A program made the position numbers and the translations under genes. A stretch of DNA of 64,000 nucleotides from Sinorhizobium meliloti 4H41 (GTDB lineage Bacteria; Pseudomonadota; Alphaproteobacteria; Rhizobiales; Rhizobiaceae), in the NCBI RefSeq assembly GCF_000375585.1, contig NZ_AQWP01000007.1, positions 62,538 through 126,537 of the forward strand. Reading direction: 5' to 3'. The notes below the pieces were generated by a model. That model saw nothing but the letters and a program-made list of their open reading frames with translations, ran no database searches and was not told the origin of the DNA. Every line of letters begins with the position of its first letter. Within the stretch, counting starts at the first letter, position 1. This document shows positions 39,023 through 47,855 of this stretch, piece after piece.

Positions 39023-40324
39023 ATGGCATCGGAAAAGCCGCCGCGCCGCTCGAAACCCGGGAAAGAACCGCTGACGATCGATCTCGAGGCGGAGAAGACC
39101 GAACCTGCAGCGGGCGAGGCAGCGGCCGGGCCGGATGCGACACCGGGCAAGCCGGCGGATATTTCGACGAGCGAGGCGGCGGAAGCCGGCGAAGTGAGGA
39201 CCGGCGAAGTCGAAAGCAACGAAGCCGGCATCGGCGAATCTCCTTTGCCGGCGGGCGATCCGCAAGAGAAAGCAGAGACGGAGGAGGCACGCGCCGACGC
39301 GGCTGCGGCCGCCTTCGACGCGGAGCTTCCGCACGCGACCAACGGCGAACTGCCCGAGGCAAAGAGTAGACAGGCCACAGGCGCAGGTGCGCTTGCAGCC
39401 GGCATCCTCGGCGGTCTCATAGCGCTCGCCGGTGCCGGCGTGCTGCAATATGCCGGCTACGTTCCGGCGCCCGGACCGGAGCAGCCGGGTACCGAGCAGA
39501 ACCTTGCGAGCGAGATCGAAGCGATCAAGGCGGAGCTTCAGGCGCAGGCCCCGGCGGCGGCGGTGGACGTCGCCCCTTTGGAAGACCGCCTCGCCGCTCT
39601 GGAACAGGCGGCCCGGGAGCCCGGCGCAGCTGCGGCGGACGCTCCCGAAATCAAGGCGCTCGAAGCGGAGGTCGCCAATCTGACGAATGAAATGGCCGCC
39701 CTGAAGACCGAGCTTGCCGAGGCTCGCCAGGCGGCGGACGCCGCCAGGGCGGAACTTGCCGGCCGTATCGACCAGGCGGAGCAGAAGCTCAACGAGCCTG
39801 CGAACGATATCGAGATGGCGAAAGCCGTTGCCGTCACCGCGCTGAAGACGGCGATCGATCGCGGCGGGCCGTTCCTCGCCGAACTCGACACATTGCGCAG
39901 CATCGCCCCCGAGGATCCGGTCGTCAAAGAGCTGGCCGATGTCGCCGCGACGGGGGTCCCCACACGGACGGAATTGAGGGAAAGTTTCCGGCCGGCGGCG
40001 GACGCGATGCTGGACGCGCTGCATCGGCCCGATCCCGATCAGGGCATTTTCGATCGCCTCGTCTCCAGCGCCATGTCGGGCATTCGCGTGCGGCCGGTCG
40101 GCAGCGTCGAAGGCGACACGCCGGAAGCGGTGATCGCCCGCATCGAAGACAAGCTCGACAACGGCGATCTCAAGGGCGCATCGCTCGAATGGGACAGCCT
40201 TCCCGAAGCGGCGAAATCCGCTGGCCAGGGGTTCAAGGAGAAGCTCGACCGGCGGCTTGGCGTCGAAACCGTGATCGATGCCGCCGTCGCCGGCACCATG
40301 ACGCGCACGGGCAAGCAAGGTTAG
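39023..40324 (+). CDS. Mic60/mitofilin homologue (COG4223), inner-membrane organiser
   Basis: The 433-residue protein has an acidic, Ala/Glu-rich disordered N-terminus (about 1-115), one transmembrane helix (about 120-143, AGALAAGILGGLIALAGAG), a long coiled coil (about 160-270) and a C-terminal helical domain with the mitofilin-like signature. This is the layout of alphaproteobacterial Mic60, which shapes inner-membrane invaginations and is the proposed ancestor of mitochondrial MICOS Mic60. In this group the gene is typically found between hemD and hemY, as here. ATG 39023 is preferred over GTG 39017. It is 19 bp from hemY. Confidence 0.82.
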   Translation: MASEKPPRRSKPGKEPLTIDLEAEKTEPAAGEAAAGPDATPGKPADISTSEAAEAGEVRTGEVESNEAGIGESPLPAGDPQEKAETEEARADAAAAAFDAELPHATNGELPEAKSRQATGAGALAAGILGGLIALAGAGVLQYAGYVPAPGPEQPGTEQNLASEIEAIKAELQAQAPAAAVDVAPLEDRLAALEQAAREPGAAAADAPEIKALEAEVANLTNEMAALKTELAEARQAADAARAELAGRIDQAEQKLNEPANDIEMAKAVAVTALKTAIDRGGPFLAELDTLRSIAPEDPVVKELADVAATGVPTRTELRESFRPAADAMLDALHRPDPDQGIFDRLVSSAMSGIRVRPVGSVEGDTPEAVIARIEDKLDNGDLKGASLEWDSLPEAAKSAGQGFKEKLDRRLGVETVIDAAVAGTMTRTGKQG

Positions 40325-40343
40325 CGGGAGAAAGAAGACCCAT

Positions 40344-41996
40344 ATGATCCGGATACTGTTCTTCGTACTCCTCGTCCTTTGCCTGGCTCTCGGCTTTGCC
40401 TGGCTCGCGGATCGTCCGGGGGAATTGTCGCTGATCTGGCAGGGCCAGCTCATCGAGATGAGCCTGATGCGCGCCGCCTCGATCTTGATCTCGCTCTTCG
40501 CTGCCGTTCTGATCGTCGTCTGGCTGCTTCGCACGATCTGGATGTCGCCGCACACCGTCACGCGTTACTTTCGCGCCCGCAAGCGCGACCGCGGCTACCA
40601 GGCATTGTCGACCGGCCTGATCGCGGCCGGCGCCGGCGACGCCAATCTCGCCCGCAAGATGGCCGCACGCACGCGAAACCTCATCAGCTCGGATCAGGAG
40701 CCGCTCATCCATCTGCTCGAAGCGCAGACCGCGCTGATCGAAGGCAAATACGACGACGCACGCAAGAAATTCGAGGCGATGGCGGACGACCCGGAGACGC
40801 GCGAACTCGGCCTGCGCGGGCTCTATCTTGAAGCCAAGCGCCTCGGCGCCAACGAGGCCGCGCGACAATACGCCGAGCGCGCCTCCGAGAAGGCGCCGCA
40901 CTTGCCGTGGGCAACCCTGGCAACGCTCGACCATCGCAGCCAGGCGCGCCAGTGGGACGAGGCGATCCGTCTGCTCGACCAGAGCCGCGCCGCCCATGTG
41001 CTCGAAAGGAAAGAAGCGGACCGGAAAAAGGCCGTTCTTCTGACGGCGCGGGCAATGGAAAGATTGGATGCAGACCCGAAATCCGCGCGGGACGACGCGC
41101 AGGCGGCGCTGAAGCTCGACGACCGCCTCGTGCCGGCCGCCCTCGTTGCCGCCAAGGCGCTCTTTCGCGAGGACAATCTGCGCAAGGGTGCCTCGATCCT
41201 CGAGAGGATGTGGAAATCGGATCCGCATCCGGACATTGCGCGCCTCTATGTGCGGGCGCGCGGCGGCGATTCCACCCTCGACCGTCTGAAGCGGGCGAAG
41301 AAGCTCGAATCGCTCCGCAGCAACAATGCCGTCGCACTGGCGACCGTCGCCGAGGCGGCGCTCGATGCGCGCGAGCTCGCTCTTGCCCGGTCAAAGGCAG
41401 AGGCCGCCGCCCGGCTCGAGCCGAGGGAGAGCATTTTTCTGCTGCTCGCGGATATCGAGGAGGCCGACACTGGCGACGAGGGCCGTATCCGGCACTGGAT
41501 GGCGCAGGCGCTGAAGAGCCCGCGTGATCCGGCCTGGACCGCCGACGGCGTCACCTCGCCCGTCTGGCTGCCGGTCTCGCCGGTCAGCGGCAGACTCGAC
41601 GCTTTCGAGTGGAAGGCTCCGCCGTCGCAGATCGCGGCGGCAACGGAGGACGGGCATCTGAACCCCGACCAGGCAATTCGCAGCCTCCCGCCAGTCGCGA
41701 CGGTGCTCCGCCCCGCCGAGGAACCGGCTTCTGAACGGACGGTCGAGGCTGCCCCGCCAGCGGAGCGCGAGCAAACCGAGAGAGAACGGGCCGAGGGAGA
41801 GCGGGACGAGAAAGAACGGGTCGAGCCGGAGAAGGCGATCACCGTTCCCGACCGGAAGGAACCGGCCGTATCGCCTGCAAAGGACAAGGATGCGGAGGAG
41901 GCGCCGGATCCCTTTTTCGGACGCCCCCCGGACGATCCGGGCGTGCGCGAACCGGCGGCGGCGGAACGGACCACCGCCAACTTCCGTCTTTTCTGA
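40344..41996 (+). CDS. hemY: Heme biosynthesis-associated TPR protein HemY
   Basis: The 550-residue membrane protein has two N-terminal transmembrane helices (about 4-22 and 43-66), then a HemY_N/TPR-rich periplasmic or cytoplasmic part (about 80-390) with repeated helix pairs such as GANEAARQYAERASEKAPHL. A Glu/Arg/Pro-rich disordered tail follows (about 435-535). It is not the protoporphyrinogen oxidase also called HemY. The role is unclear; it is linked to heme synthesis by gene order. It follows the Mic60 homologue by 19 bp. Confidence 0.88.
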   Translation: MIRILFFVLLVLCLALGFAWLADRPGELSLIWQGQLIEMSLMRAASILISLFAAVLIVVWLLRTIWMSPHTVTRYFRARKRDRGYQALSTGLIAAGAGDANLARKMAARTRNLISSDQEPLIHLLEAQTALIEGKYDDARKKFEAMADDPETRELGLRGLYLEAKRLGANEAARQYAERASEKAPHLPWATLATLDHRSQARQWDEAIRLLDQSRAAHVLERKEADRKKAVLLTARAMERLDADPKSARDDAQAALKLDDRLVPAALVAAKALFREDNLRKGASILERMWKSDPHPDIARLYVRARGGDSTLDRLKRAKKLESLRSNNAVALATVAEAALDARELALARSKAEAAARLEPRESIFLLLADIEEADTGDEGRIRHWMAQALKSPRDPAWTADGVTSPVWLPVSPVSGRLDAFEWKAPPSQIAAATEDGHLNPDQAIRSLPPVATVLRPAEEPASERTVEAAPPAEREQTERERAEGERDEKERVEPEKAITVPDRKEPAVSPAKDKDAEEAPDPFFGRPPDDPGVREPAAAERTTANFRLF

Positions 41997-42031
41997 ACCC
42001 CGACATATCCACAGGCTGCAGGCGATAGTGC

Positions 42032-42511
42032 ATGTTTGAACGTTTTCGCGCATTTCTGGAAGGAATGACTGGCTCGGCGCGGATTGAAGTGGGGGACCCC
42101 CGCGTGGCGGTGATCGGCCTCTGCTTCCAGGTCATGGAAGCGGACGGCGCGGTCCGCAGCTCCGAGCGCCGCAAGATGCGCAAGCTCATCAAGGAGCATT
42201 ACAAGCTTGACGATGCCGCTCTCAACGCCCTGGTCGCGGCCGGCGAGAGCGCCGAGAGCGAAGCGATCGATTTCTACCAGTTCACGTCAGATATAAAGCG
42301 GCACCTGCCCGAGGAGCAACGCATCGAGCTCGTCGGCATGCTGTGGGAAATCGTTTACGCGGACGGCGCGCGCAGCGAGATGGAAGATCACGTGATCTGG
42401 CGGATTGCCGACCTCCTCGGCGTTTCCGGGCGTGACCGGGTCTTGAAACGCCAGGAAGCAGCCGCCAAGATCGACATGGTGGAGGAAAACGAGGCGCAAC
42501 AGGAAAGCTGA
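42032..42511 (+). CDS. TerB-like (tellurite resistance B fold) protein
   Basis: The 159-residue all-helical cytosolic protein carries a TerB/DjlA-like domain: VAVIGLCFQVMEADGAVRSSE and a second acidic helix pair with VYADGARSEMEDHVIWR, the two DxD/E-type metal-site motifs of TerB. No J domain is present. It is 35 bp after hemY and 2 bp before the amidotransferase gene, so it is likely the same transcript. Function unknown; tellurite resistance is not implied. Confidence 0.82.
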   Translation: MFERFRAFLEGMTGSARIEVGDPRVAVIGLCFQVMEADGAVRSSERRKMRKLIKEHYKLDDAALNALVAAGESAESEAIDFYQFTSDIKRHLPEEQRIELVGMLWEIVYADGARSEMEDHVIWRIADLLGVSGRDRVLKRQEAAAKIDMVEENEAQQES

Positions 42512-42513
42512 CG

Positions 42514-43287
42514 ATGCCGCCAGAGGTCCCAGACACCCAAAGAGACGCCAAGAGACCCATCCTCATCGTGCTTCACCAGGAGCGCTCAAGCGCCGGCCGT
42601 GTCGGCCACATTCTCGAGCGGAAGGGCTTTTCGCTCGACATCCGCCGCCCCGCGCTCGGCGACGAGCTGCCGCCCACGCTGGAAGCGCATTCGGGGACGA
42701 TCATCTTCGGCGGACCGATGAGTGCCAATGACGAGGAGGAGTTCGTACGGCGCGAAATCGACTGGCTGTCCGTGCCGCTTCTGGAAAACAAGCCCTATCT
42801 CGGAATCTGCCTCGGGGCGCAGATGCTAGCCCGAAATCTCGGGGGCAAGGTCGCAGCCCATCACGAAGGCATCACCGAGATCGGCTGGTATCCCCTCAGA
42901 GCCACGCAGGCCGGCAAGGCCCTGATGGACTGGCCGGCGATGGTCTATCACTTCCACCGCGAAGGCTTCGACCTGCCGAAGGGCGCCGAATTGCTGGCAA
43001 CCGGCGATACCTACCCCAACCAGGCCTTCCGCTACGGCGAAAATGCCTGGGGCATCCAGTTCCACGGCGAGCTGACGCGGGCGATGATGCATCGCTGGGT
43101 GGTGCACGGCGCCCATCGCTTCGACCTCCCCGGTGCCCAGCTGGGCAAAGCGCATCTGGAGGGCCGCATGCTGCACGACCATCCCTTGCGGACATGGATG
43201 GAGAATTTTCTGGAGCTGATTTTTATGGAGGGCGGGGCTGCAAGAGGGCGCGATCGCGGCGTGCAGCGGCAATTGCCCGCTTCCTGA
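42514..43287 (+). CDS. Class I glutamine amidotransferase-like protein
   Basis: The 257-residue protein is a stand-alone class I GATase domain with the complete triad Cys99 (GICLGAQ), His184 and Glu186 (IQFHGEL). The acceptor enzyme is not encoded nearby; related stand-alone proteins include gamma-glutamyl hydrolases and GMP-synthase-like domains. The last about 20 residues (GAARGRDRGVQRQLPAS) look like a non-conserved tail. It begins 2 bp after the TerB gene. Confidence 0.9.
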   Translation: MPPEVPDTQRDAKRPILIVLHQERSSAGRVGHILERKGFSLDIRRPALGDELPPTLEAHSGTIIFGGPMSANDEEEFVRREIDWLSVPLLENKPYLGICLGAQMLARNLGGKVAAHHEGITEIGWYPLRATQAGKALMDWPAMVYHFHREGFDLPKGAELLATGDTYPNQAFRYGENAWGIQFHGELTRAMMHRWVVHGAHRFDLPGAQLGKAHLEGRMLHDHPLRTWMENFLELIFMEGGAARGRDRGVQRQLPAS

Positions 43288-43297
43288 CCCCTCCCAA

Positions 43298-44545
43298 TCA
43301 CCCCCTCCGCTGCGCCTCCGGCACATCCAGCGTGTCGATCCGGCGCAATTGCGGAAAGCCGAGTGCCCACAGCAGCGACACGAAAAGCGTGCCTGCGCCG
43401 CCGAAGACGACCGCGAAGACCGCGCCGAAGCCGGACGCCATCATGCCGGCGCGGAACTCGCCGAGTTCGTTGGAAGCACCGACGAACACCATGTTGACGG
43501 CGTTCACGCGGCCGCGCAGCTCATCCGGGGTCCAGAGCGTAATCAGGATCTCGCGCACATAGACCGAGATCATGTCGGAAGCGCCCATGACGACGAGTGC
43601 GGCGATCGATATCCAGGGCGTCGCCGAAAGGCCGAAAACGACCGTCGCGAGGCCGAAAAGGGCGACGCCGACGAACATATAGAGACCGGCCCGATTGCGG
43701 ATCGGGTGGGCGGCCAGCCACACCGCCATGCCGACCGCACCGACACCGGGTGCGGCCCGCAGGAGGCCGAGGCCCCACGGCCCGAGCGTCAGGACGTCCC
43801 GCGCGAAGACCGGCATGAGCGCGACGGCGCCGCCGAGCAGCACGGCGAAGAGATCGAGCGAGATCGCCCCCAGCACGATCTTCTCGGCCTTGATGTAGCG
43901 GAAACCCGCGGTAATCGTCTGCCAGCTTGCGGCCGACGGCGGGGAGCGCCTCGCGGGCTTCGGCACGGCGAAGACCATCAGGGCGCCGGCAGCGAAGAAG
44001 CCGAGGCTGACCGCATAGGGCACGGTCGGGCCGAATCCGTAAAGGAGCCCACCAGCCACCGGGCCGACGATCATCGCCGTCTGCCAGGAGGTCGAGTTCC
44101 AGGCGATTGCATTGGGCAGGTCTTCCGCAGGCACCAGATTGGGCGCCAGCGACTGGGAAGCGGGCCCCAGAAAGGCCCGCTCTATGCCGAAGACGACAAG
44201 AATCGCGTAAACCGGCCAAGGTGAAAACAGCCCCGTCACCGTCAAAAGGAGAAGTGCTGCGCCGCAGAGCGTGCTGACCAGCATGCAGATGCCCATGATC
44301 GCCCGGCGATTGTAGCGATCCGCCACGCTGCCCGTCACGAGAATGAGGGCGAGGGAGGGCAGGAACTGGAAAAGGCCGATGAGACCGAGCGAGAAAGGAT
44401 CCCGCGTCAGATCGTAGATCTGCCAGCCGACGGCCACGGACATGATCTGGACGGCGAAATAGGCGAGCAGGCGGGAGAAGAAATAACGCCGGTAGCCGAC
44501 ATGCCTGAAGGCGGCGAAGCGGTGCGCGGCATGGACGGCCGACAT
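43298..44545 (-). CDS. MFS transporter, enterobactin exporter-like
   Basis: The 415-residue inner-membrane protein has about twelve transmembrane helices. The loop between helices 2 and 3 carries GSVADRYNRRAIM, the MFS signature, and the opening region RYFFSRLLAYFAVQIMSVAVGWQ is typical of the MFS_3/EntS group. Substrate unknown. It is convergent with the amidotransferase gene (10-bp spacer) and divergent from yggT. Confidence 0.9.
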   Translation of the reverse strand: MSAVHAAHRFAAFRHVGYRRYFFSRLLAYFAVQIMSVAVGWQIYDLTRDPFSLGLIGLFQFLPSLALILVTGSVADRYNRRAIMGICMLVSTLCGAALLLLTVTGLFSPWPVYAILVVFGIERAFLGPASQSLAPNLVPAEDLPNAIAWNSTSWQTAMIVGPVAGGLLYGFGPTVPYAVSLGFFAAGALMVFAVPKPARRSPPSAASWQTITAGFRYIKAEKIVLGAISLDLFAVLLGGAVALMPVFARDVLTLGPWGLGLLRAAPGVGAVGMAVWLAAHPIRNRAGLYMFVGVALFGLATVVFGLSATPWISIAALVVMGASDMISVYVREILITLWTPDELRGRVNAVNMVFVGASNELGEFRAGMMASGFGAVFAVVFGGAGTLFVSLLWALGFPQLRRIDTLDVPEAQRRG

Positions 44546-44777
44546 GCTGGAATGCTCCTGCTGCAGGCTCCTGATATCGTCGCCGATCGACCGGCGGGAG
44601 CGTGCGGAAATTGAATCCTGCAGCGATCCTTGCGCATCGGAAGACCGCTGAGCACTGCAGGGAAGGTTAAAAAGGCGCGCTCCGTGCCATTAACATCATC
44701 GCGCGAGACGGGCCGGCGTACTTGCTCGTTTAGTTCCTAATGTCTACATGTCTGTCAACAACGAATTGGAGACTGGC

Positions 44778-45071
44778 ATGCTTGCTGTCATCGGCACCTT
44801 GAATTTCATCATCAACATTGCGTGGTTTCTGATCATCGCCTCGGCCATCTTCTCCTGGCTCTATGCGTTCAACGTGATCAACGTGAACAATCAGGCGATC
44901 AACATGATCGGCCGCTCGCTCTATCAGTTGACCGAACCGCTCTACCGGCCGATCCGGCGCGTGCTGCCCGACATGGGCGGCGTCGACCTTTCGCCGCTTG
45001 TCGTGCTGGTGATCCTCTATTTCATCCAGCTCTTCCTGAACACCACCATCGCTCCTGCGCTGCTGCGCTAA
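44778..45071 (+). CDS. YggT family membrane protein
   Basis: The 97-residue protein has two hydrophobic segments (about 7-28 and 70-90) with the family motif SWLYAFNVIN and the conserved YRPIRRVLP in between. YggT proteins are linked to osmotic tolerance and division/FtsZ-dependent processes; the role here is unknown. ATG 44778 was chosen because GGAG lies 9 nt upstream; the upstream in-frame ATG at 44748 adds a poorly matching tail. Confidence 0.88.
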   Translation: MLAVIGTLNFIINIAWFLIIASAIFSWLYAFNVINVNNQAINMIGRSLYQLTEPLYRPIRRVLPDMGGVDLSPLVVLVILYFIQLFLNTTIAPALLR

Positions 45072-45123
45072 GGAGATGTCGGCACGCATGGCGATGCGCT
45101 TGAATTCCTTCGTGCGCCACTGA

Positions 45124-45225
45124 ACGTTTCCTTTGATCGTAGCCATTCAAAGGACAAAAACATGCAGCAGCTCAAAGTGCTACAGCGACCTGCGCGTCTC
45201 GTAAGACGCGCGGCGTCGTAGGAAA
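45124..45225 (-). repeat. Hairpin-forming dispersed repeat, copy 2
   Basis: Inverse copy of the element at 37044-37152, with the strong inverted repeat GCGCGTCT/AGACGCGC and CTGCTGCATGTTTTTGTCCT on the reverse strand. It lies immediately downstream of yggT, so the hairpin may also act as a transcript end. Confidence 0.7.
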
Positions 45226-45240
45226 CTTTTCGGAAACTTT

Positions 45241-45610
45241 AATCTCTCCTTCTTCCTTATCCCTGTGCTCGACACAGGGATGAGAGCAGCGCAGCGTCCG
45301 CAGCGCGGGAAGCGTTCTTTCAGCCCAAGGACTTGGTCTGGCTGGATTCCTGTGACAAGCACAGGAATGAGGAGATCAAACAAGCGGCGGCGGGTGGCCC
45401 GAATTTCAACAGGCCTCAGGAAGGTATCGGAGGACTGCAATCTCTCCTTTTGCCTCATCCCTGTGCTCGTCACAGGGATGAGAGCAGCGCCGCGTCTGCG
45501 GCGCGGGAAGAGCTCTTTCAGCCCAAGGACTTGGTCTGGCTGGTTTCCTGTGACAAGCACAGGAATGAGGAGATCAAACAGGCGGCGGCGACGGGCCCGG
45601 ATCTCAACGC
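45241..45610 (-). repeat. Two tandem 198-bp repeat units, cluster A
   Basis: Units start at 45241 and 45439, so the period is 198 bp. Each has inner palindromes CCTGTGCTCG-CACAGG and TCCTGTGACAAGCACAGGA and a GCGCCGCG...CGCGGCGC block, followed by GGAGATCAAAC. The same units occur inverted at 51510-51890. They resemble RIME-type mosaic elements of rhizobia. Reading frames through the cluster merely translate the repeat. Together with the neighbouring repeats this fills the gene-free stretch 45072-45777. Confidence 0.8.
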
Positions 45611-45632
45611 GCCCCAGAGCAGGGATGAGGAA

Positions 45633-45660
45633 AAGTGTGTGCGGTTTCGCCCGCGTCCCG
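45633..45660 (+). repeat. Dispersed rhizobial repeat fragment, copy 2
   Basis: Matches 27 of 28 bases of 19019-19046 (inverse). It follows directly after the 198-bp repeat cluster A, so the region is a mosaic of unrelated short repeats. Confidence 0.65.
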
Positions 45661-45716
45661 TGCGCCTATTCGAGAGTTTACGGCGACCCGACCTAAGATC
45701 GTCCTGATCCAAGCGC

Positions 45717-45752
45717 AAAAAACCTCCGGGTCGAGGTCGAGCCGGAGGTTTT
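45717..45752 (-). terminator. Terminator of ppa (possibly bidirectional)
   Basis: A long stem AAAACCTCCGG.../...CCGGAGGTTTT is flanked on the reverse strand by TTTTTT and on the forward strand by TTTT, 26 bp after the ppa stop. Confidence 0.85.
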
Positions 45753-45777
45753 CAGTTTCGGAAAAACAGCGAAACGA

Positions 45778-46311
45778 TTATTTCTTCGTCTTGGCGCGCT
45801 CGACCGCTTCCCGGATCAGCTGCTTGGCCATGCTGGCATCCTTCCAGCCGAAGATCTTCACCCACTTGCCGGGTTCCAGATCCTTGTAGTGCTCGAAGAA
45901 ATGCTCGATCTGCTTGAGGGTGATTTCCGGCAGGTCGGTGTAATCGTGCACCTTGTCGTAGCGCTTGGTCAGATGGGCGGAGGGAACCGCGATGATCTTT
46001 TCGTCCTGACCGGAATTGTCTTCCATCATCATCACGCCGATCGGGCGGACATTGATGACGCAGCCGGGAACCAGCGGACGGGTATTGCAGATCAGCACGT
46101 CGATCGGATCGCCATCGTCGGAAAGCGTGTGCGGCACGAAGCCGTAATTGCCCGGATAGGTCATCGGCGTATAGAGGAAGCGATCGACCACCAGCGTGCC
46201 GGCCTCCTTGTCCATTTCGTATTTGATCGGATGCCCGCCGACCGGGACTTCCACGATTACATTGACATCTTCCGGTGGATTCTTTCCGATGGAAATCGCG
46301 TCGATCCGCAT
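45778..46311 (-). CDS. ppa: Inorganic pyrophosphatase (class I)
   Basis: Hydrolyses pyrophosphate to drive biosynthesis. The protein has 177 residues, the normal bacterial length. PIKYEMDK, the metal-binding [10 protein letters not shown] and YGFVPHTL are conserved. ATG 46311 ([15 protein letters not shown]) is the family start; an in-frame start at 46416 adds 35 unrelated residues. Single gene with its own terminator. It lies just inside repeat cluster A. Confidence 0.97.
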
Positions 46312-46468
46312 GAGCACCTCCAGGGGTCGTTTGAAAAGTCGTCCCGTCGGATAAAGGGAAACATGCCGCGATGCAACATGACTTTGGCTCCGGGCGGGCG
46401 GATTTGCTCTAGGCACGCCACGCGGCTAAAAAGGGGCGGGGCTGATATTTATCTTCGCAGGAGAGACA

Positions 46469-47071
46469 ATGCGCCCGAAACTTCGCTGTTTTCTTTCCGC
46501 CGCCCTGATCTCTGCGCCTGCACTTGCCAATGACAGCGTCTACACAGACGTCAGCCGCGACAAGTGCCGGCTCCTGCGCGCGTGGGAAGGTGCCTCGTCG
46601 CAGAGCCTTTGTCCCGGGATAGGTGACTATCCCGTCCATTTCATCGAGAGCGATATCCGCCAGAGCTTTTTCTTCGGCCATGTCAGGCAAAGCTATCTGG
46701 AGAACGGCTTCGAGAGTTTCGGTCCCTTCAATCATGCCGAAACCACGGTCGAATGGCGCCTCGACGACAGCAGGAAGCCGGTCGCCGCCATCCTGCGCTG
46801 GATCATCGAGAACCCGGATCCGCAGACGGACAGGAGCACGAAGGCGTTCCAGGGACAGGTTCTGGTAATTTCGAAGGTCGCGCAGAAGGAGGACGGCGAC
46901 GGCTGCGTCGTCGGCTATGTCGACGCGCTCGCCAATGCCGATGCGAACACGCTGGCCCGCAGGATAGCCGACGAAAGAGCGGCAAGCTTCCGCTGCGGCA
47001 CGGACCAGGCATCCTATCACGGAAATCGCGGCGAGAAGGCGGGCGAACCCATGCACTTCCTGCCGGAATGA
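46469..47071 (+). CDS. Secreted hypothetical protein
   Basis: The 200-residue protein has a short signal peptide (CFLSAALISAPALA-ND), so it is predicted periplasmic. The mature part begins NDSVYTDVSRDKCRLLRAWE and contains four cysteines (DKCRLL, SLCPG, DGCVV, FRCGT), compatible with two disulfides. I recognise no domain, though similar 200-residue exported proteins occur in rhizobia. Convergent with the GNAT gene downstream. Confidence 0.78.
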   Translation: MRPKLRCFLSAALISAPALANDSVYTDVSRDKCRLLRAWEGASSQSLCPGIGDYPVHFIESDIRQSFFFGHVRQSYLENGFESFGPFNHAETTVEWRLDDSRKPVAAILRWIIENPDPQTDRSTKAFQGQVLVISKVAQKEDGDGCVVGYVDALANADANTLARRIADERAASFRCGTDQASYHGNRGEKAGEPMHFLPE

Positions 47072-47117
47072 GGCTATCCTAAACGCCCGGACCGATGACA
47101 GCGCCTGGCGGCACTCC

Positions 47118-47624
47118 TCAACTCCAGACGAAGCCGACCTTCTTCAGATGCTTCTCGCCGAAATCCTCCATCCCTTCGGCAATATCGCGACCGCCTGCCG
47201 AATGGAAGAAATTACAGGCGTTCGCGCTGTCTTCCAGGCACCAGACGACCAGCCCTTCGCAGCCGAGCGATTTCAGAAGGCTCTTTGCTTCCCCGAAGAG
47301 GACACGTCCGAGGCCGATGCCCTGATATTCCGGCCTGAGATATATCTCGTAGATTTCGCCTTCCTGCGGCAGCGCCCGCGCCCGGCTCAGGCCCAGCGTC
47401 GCATAGCCGGCTATCGTGCCGGCGACGTCGACGACGAGAAGGGTCGCCGGTCCGCGCGTGGCCTTGCGCCACCAGGTCTCGTCGCGGCGATTGACCATTC
47501 GGACAAGGGGGCGGTGCGGAATGATGCCGCCATAGGCCTGCAACCAGGAAACGCGATGCACGTCGGCGATTGCCGCCGCCTCATGCGGCTCCCCAGGCCG
47601 AACCTCGATCGAAACAGTCTTCAT
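47118..47624 (-). CDS. GNAT family N-acetyltransferase
   Basis: The 168-residue protein has the GNAT acetyl-CoA motif YQGIGLGRVLFGEAKSLL preceded by YEIYLRPE (beta4). Substrate unknown. ATG 47624 (MKTVSIEVRPG) is chosen. About 100 bp upstream lies a perfect CtrA-type box (47724-47739). Confidence 0.85.
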   Translation of the reverse strand: MKTVSIEVRPGEPHEAAAIADVHRVSWLQAYGGIIPHRPLVRMVNRRDETWWRKATRGPATLLVVDVAGTIAGYATLGLSRARALPQEGEIYEIYLRPEYQGIGLGRVLFGEAKSLLKSLGCEGLVVWCLEDSANACNFFHSAGGRDIAEGMEDFGEKHLKKVGFVWS

Positions 47625-47723
47625 GACTTGCGACTCTAAACACACGACGCGGCGGACAGGAATCCCGCCGGACTGTCGCGCGGCGTTAACCCACAGGCAA
47701 CTTTAACGGCACCTGCCCCAAGG

Positions 47724-47739
47724 TTAACGCCTTTTTAAC
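47724..47739. promoter_or_regulatory. Perfect CtrA-type box TTAA-N7-TTAAC
   Basis: TTAACGCCTTTTTAAC matches TTAA-N7-TTAA plus the 3' C, about 100 bp before the reverse-strand GNAT gene and just beyond the typA terminator. The T-rich interior partly overlaps AT-rich spacer, so it is less distinctive than the box at 32779. Confidence 0.4.
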
Positions 47740-47775
47740 TTTATCCGCAAGCCGCCCGCGAAAGGCACACACAGC

Positions 47776-47800
47776 AAAAACCCCGGATCGCTCCGGGGTT
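47776..47800 (-). terminator. Rho-independent terminator of typA
   Basis: Nine-base arms AACCCCGGA/TCCGGGGTT surround a 4-nt loop; the reverse strand continues with TTTTT. It starts 56 bp after the typA stop. Confidence 0.85.
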
Positions 47801-47855
47801 CGTAAGATCGACGAAATCAGAAGGGTCGGACTCGCCCTCTCCTCGGGTCCAGCCC

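Noticed and set aside
45241-45610. CRISPR array
   Set aside because: Only two units of 198 bp with conserved interiors and no short repeat/variable spacer pattern, and no cas genes.
45265-45696. Reading frame of about 143 codons through repeat cluster A
   Set aside because: It translates the 198-bp repeat twice (repeated LVTGMR and VTSTGMR) and has no similarity to a real protein; the same applies to the frame at 51292-51894.
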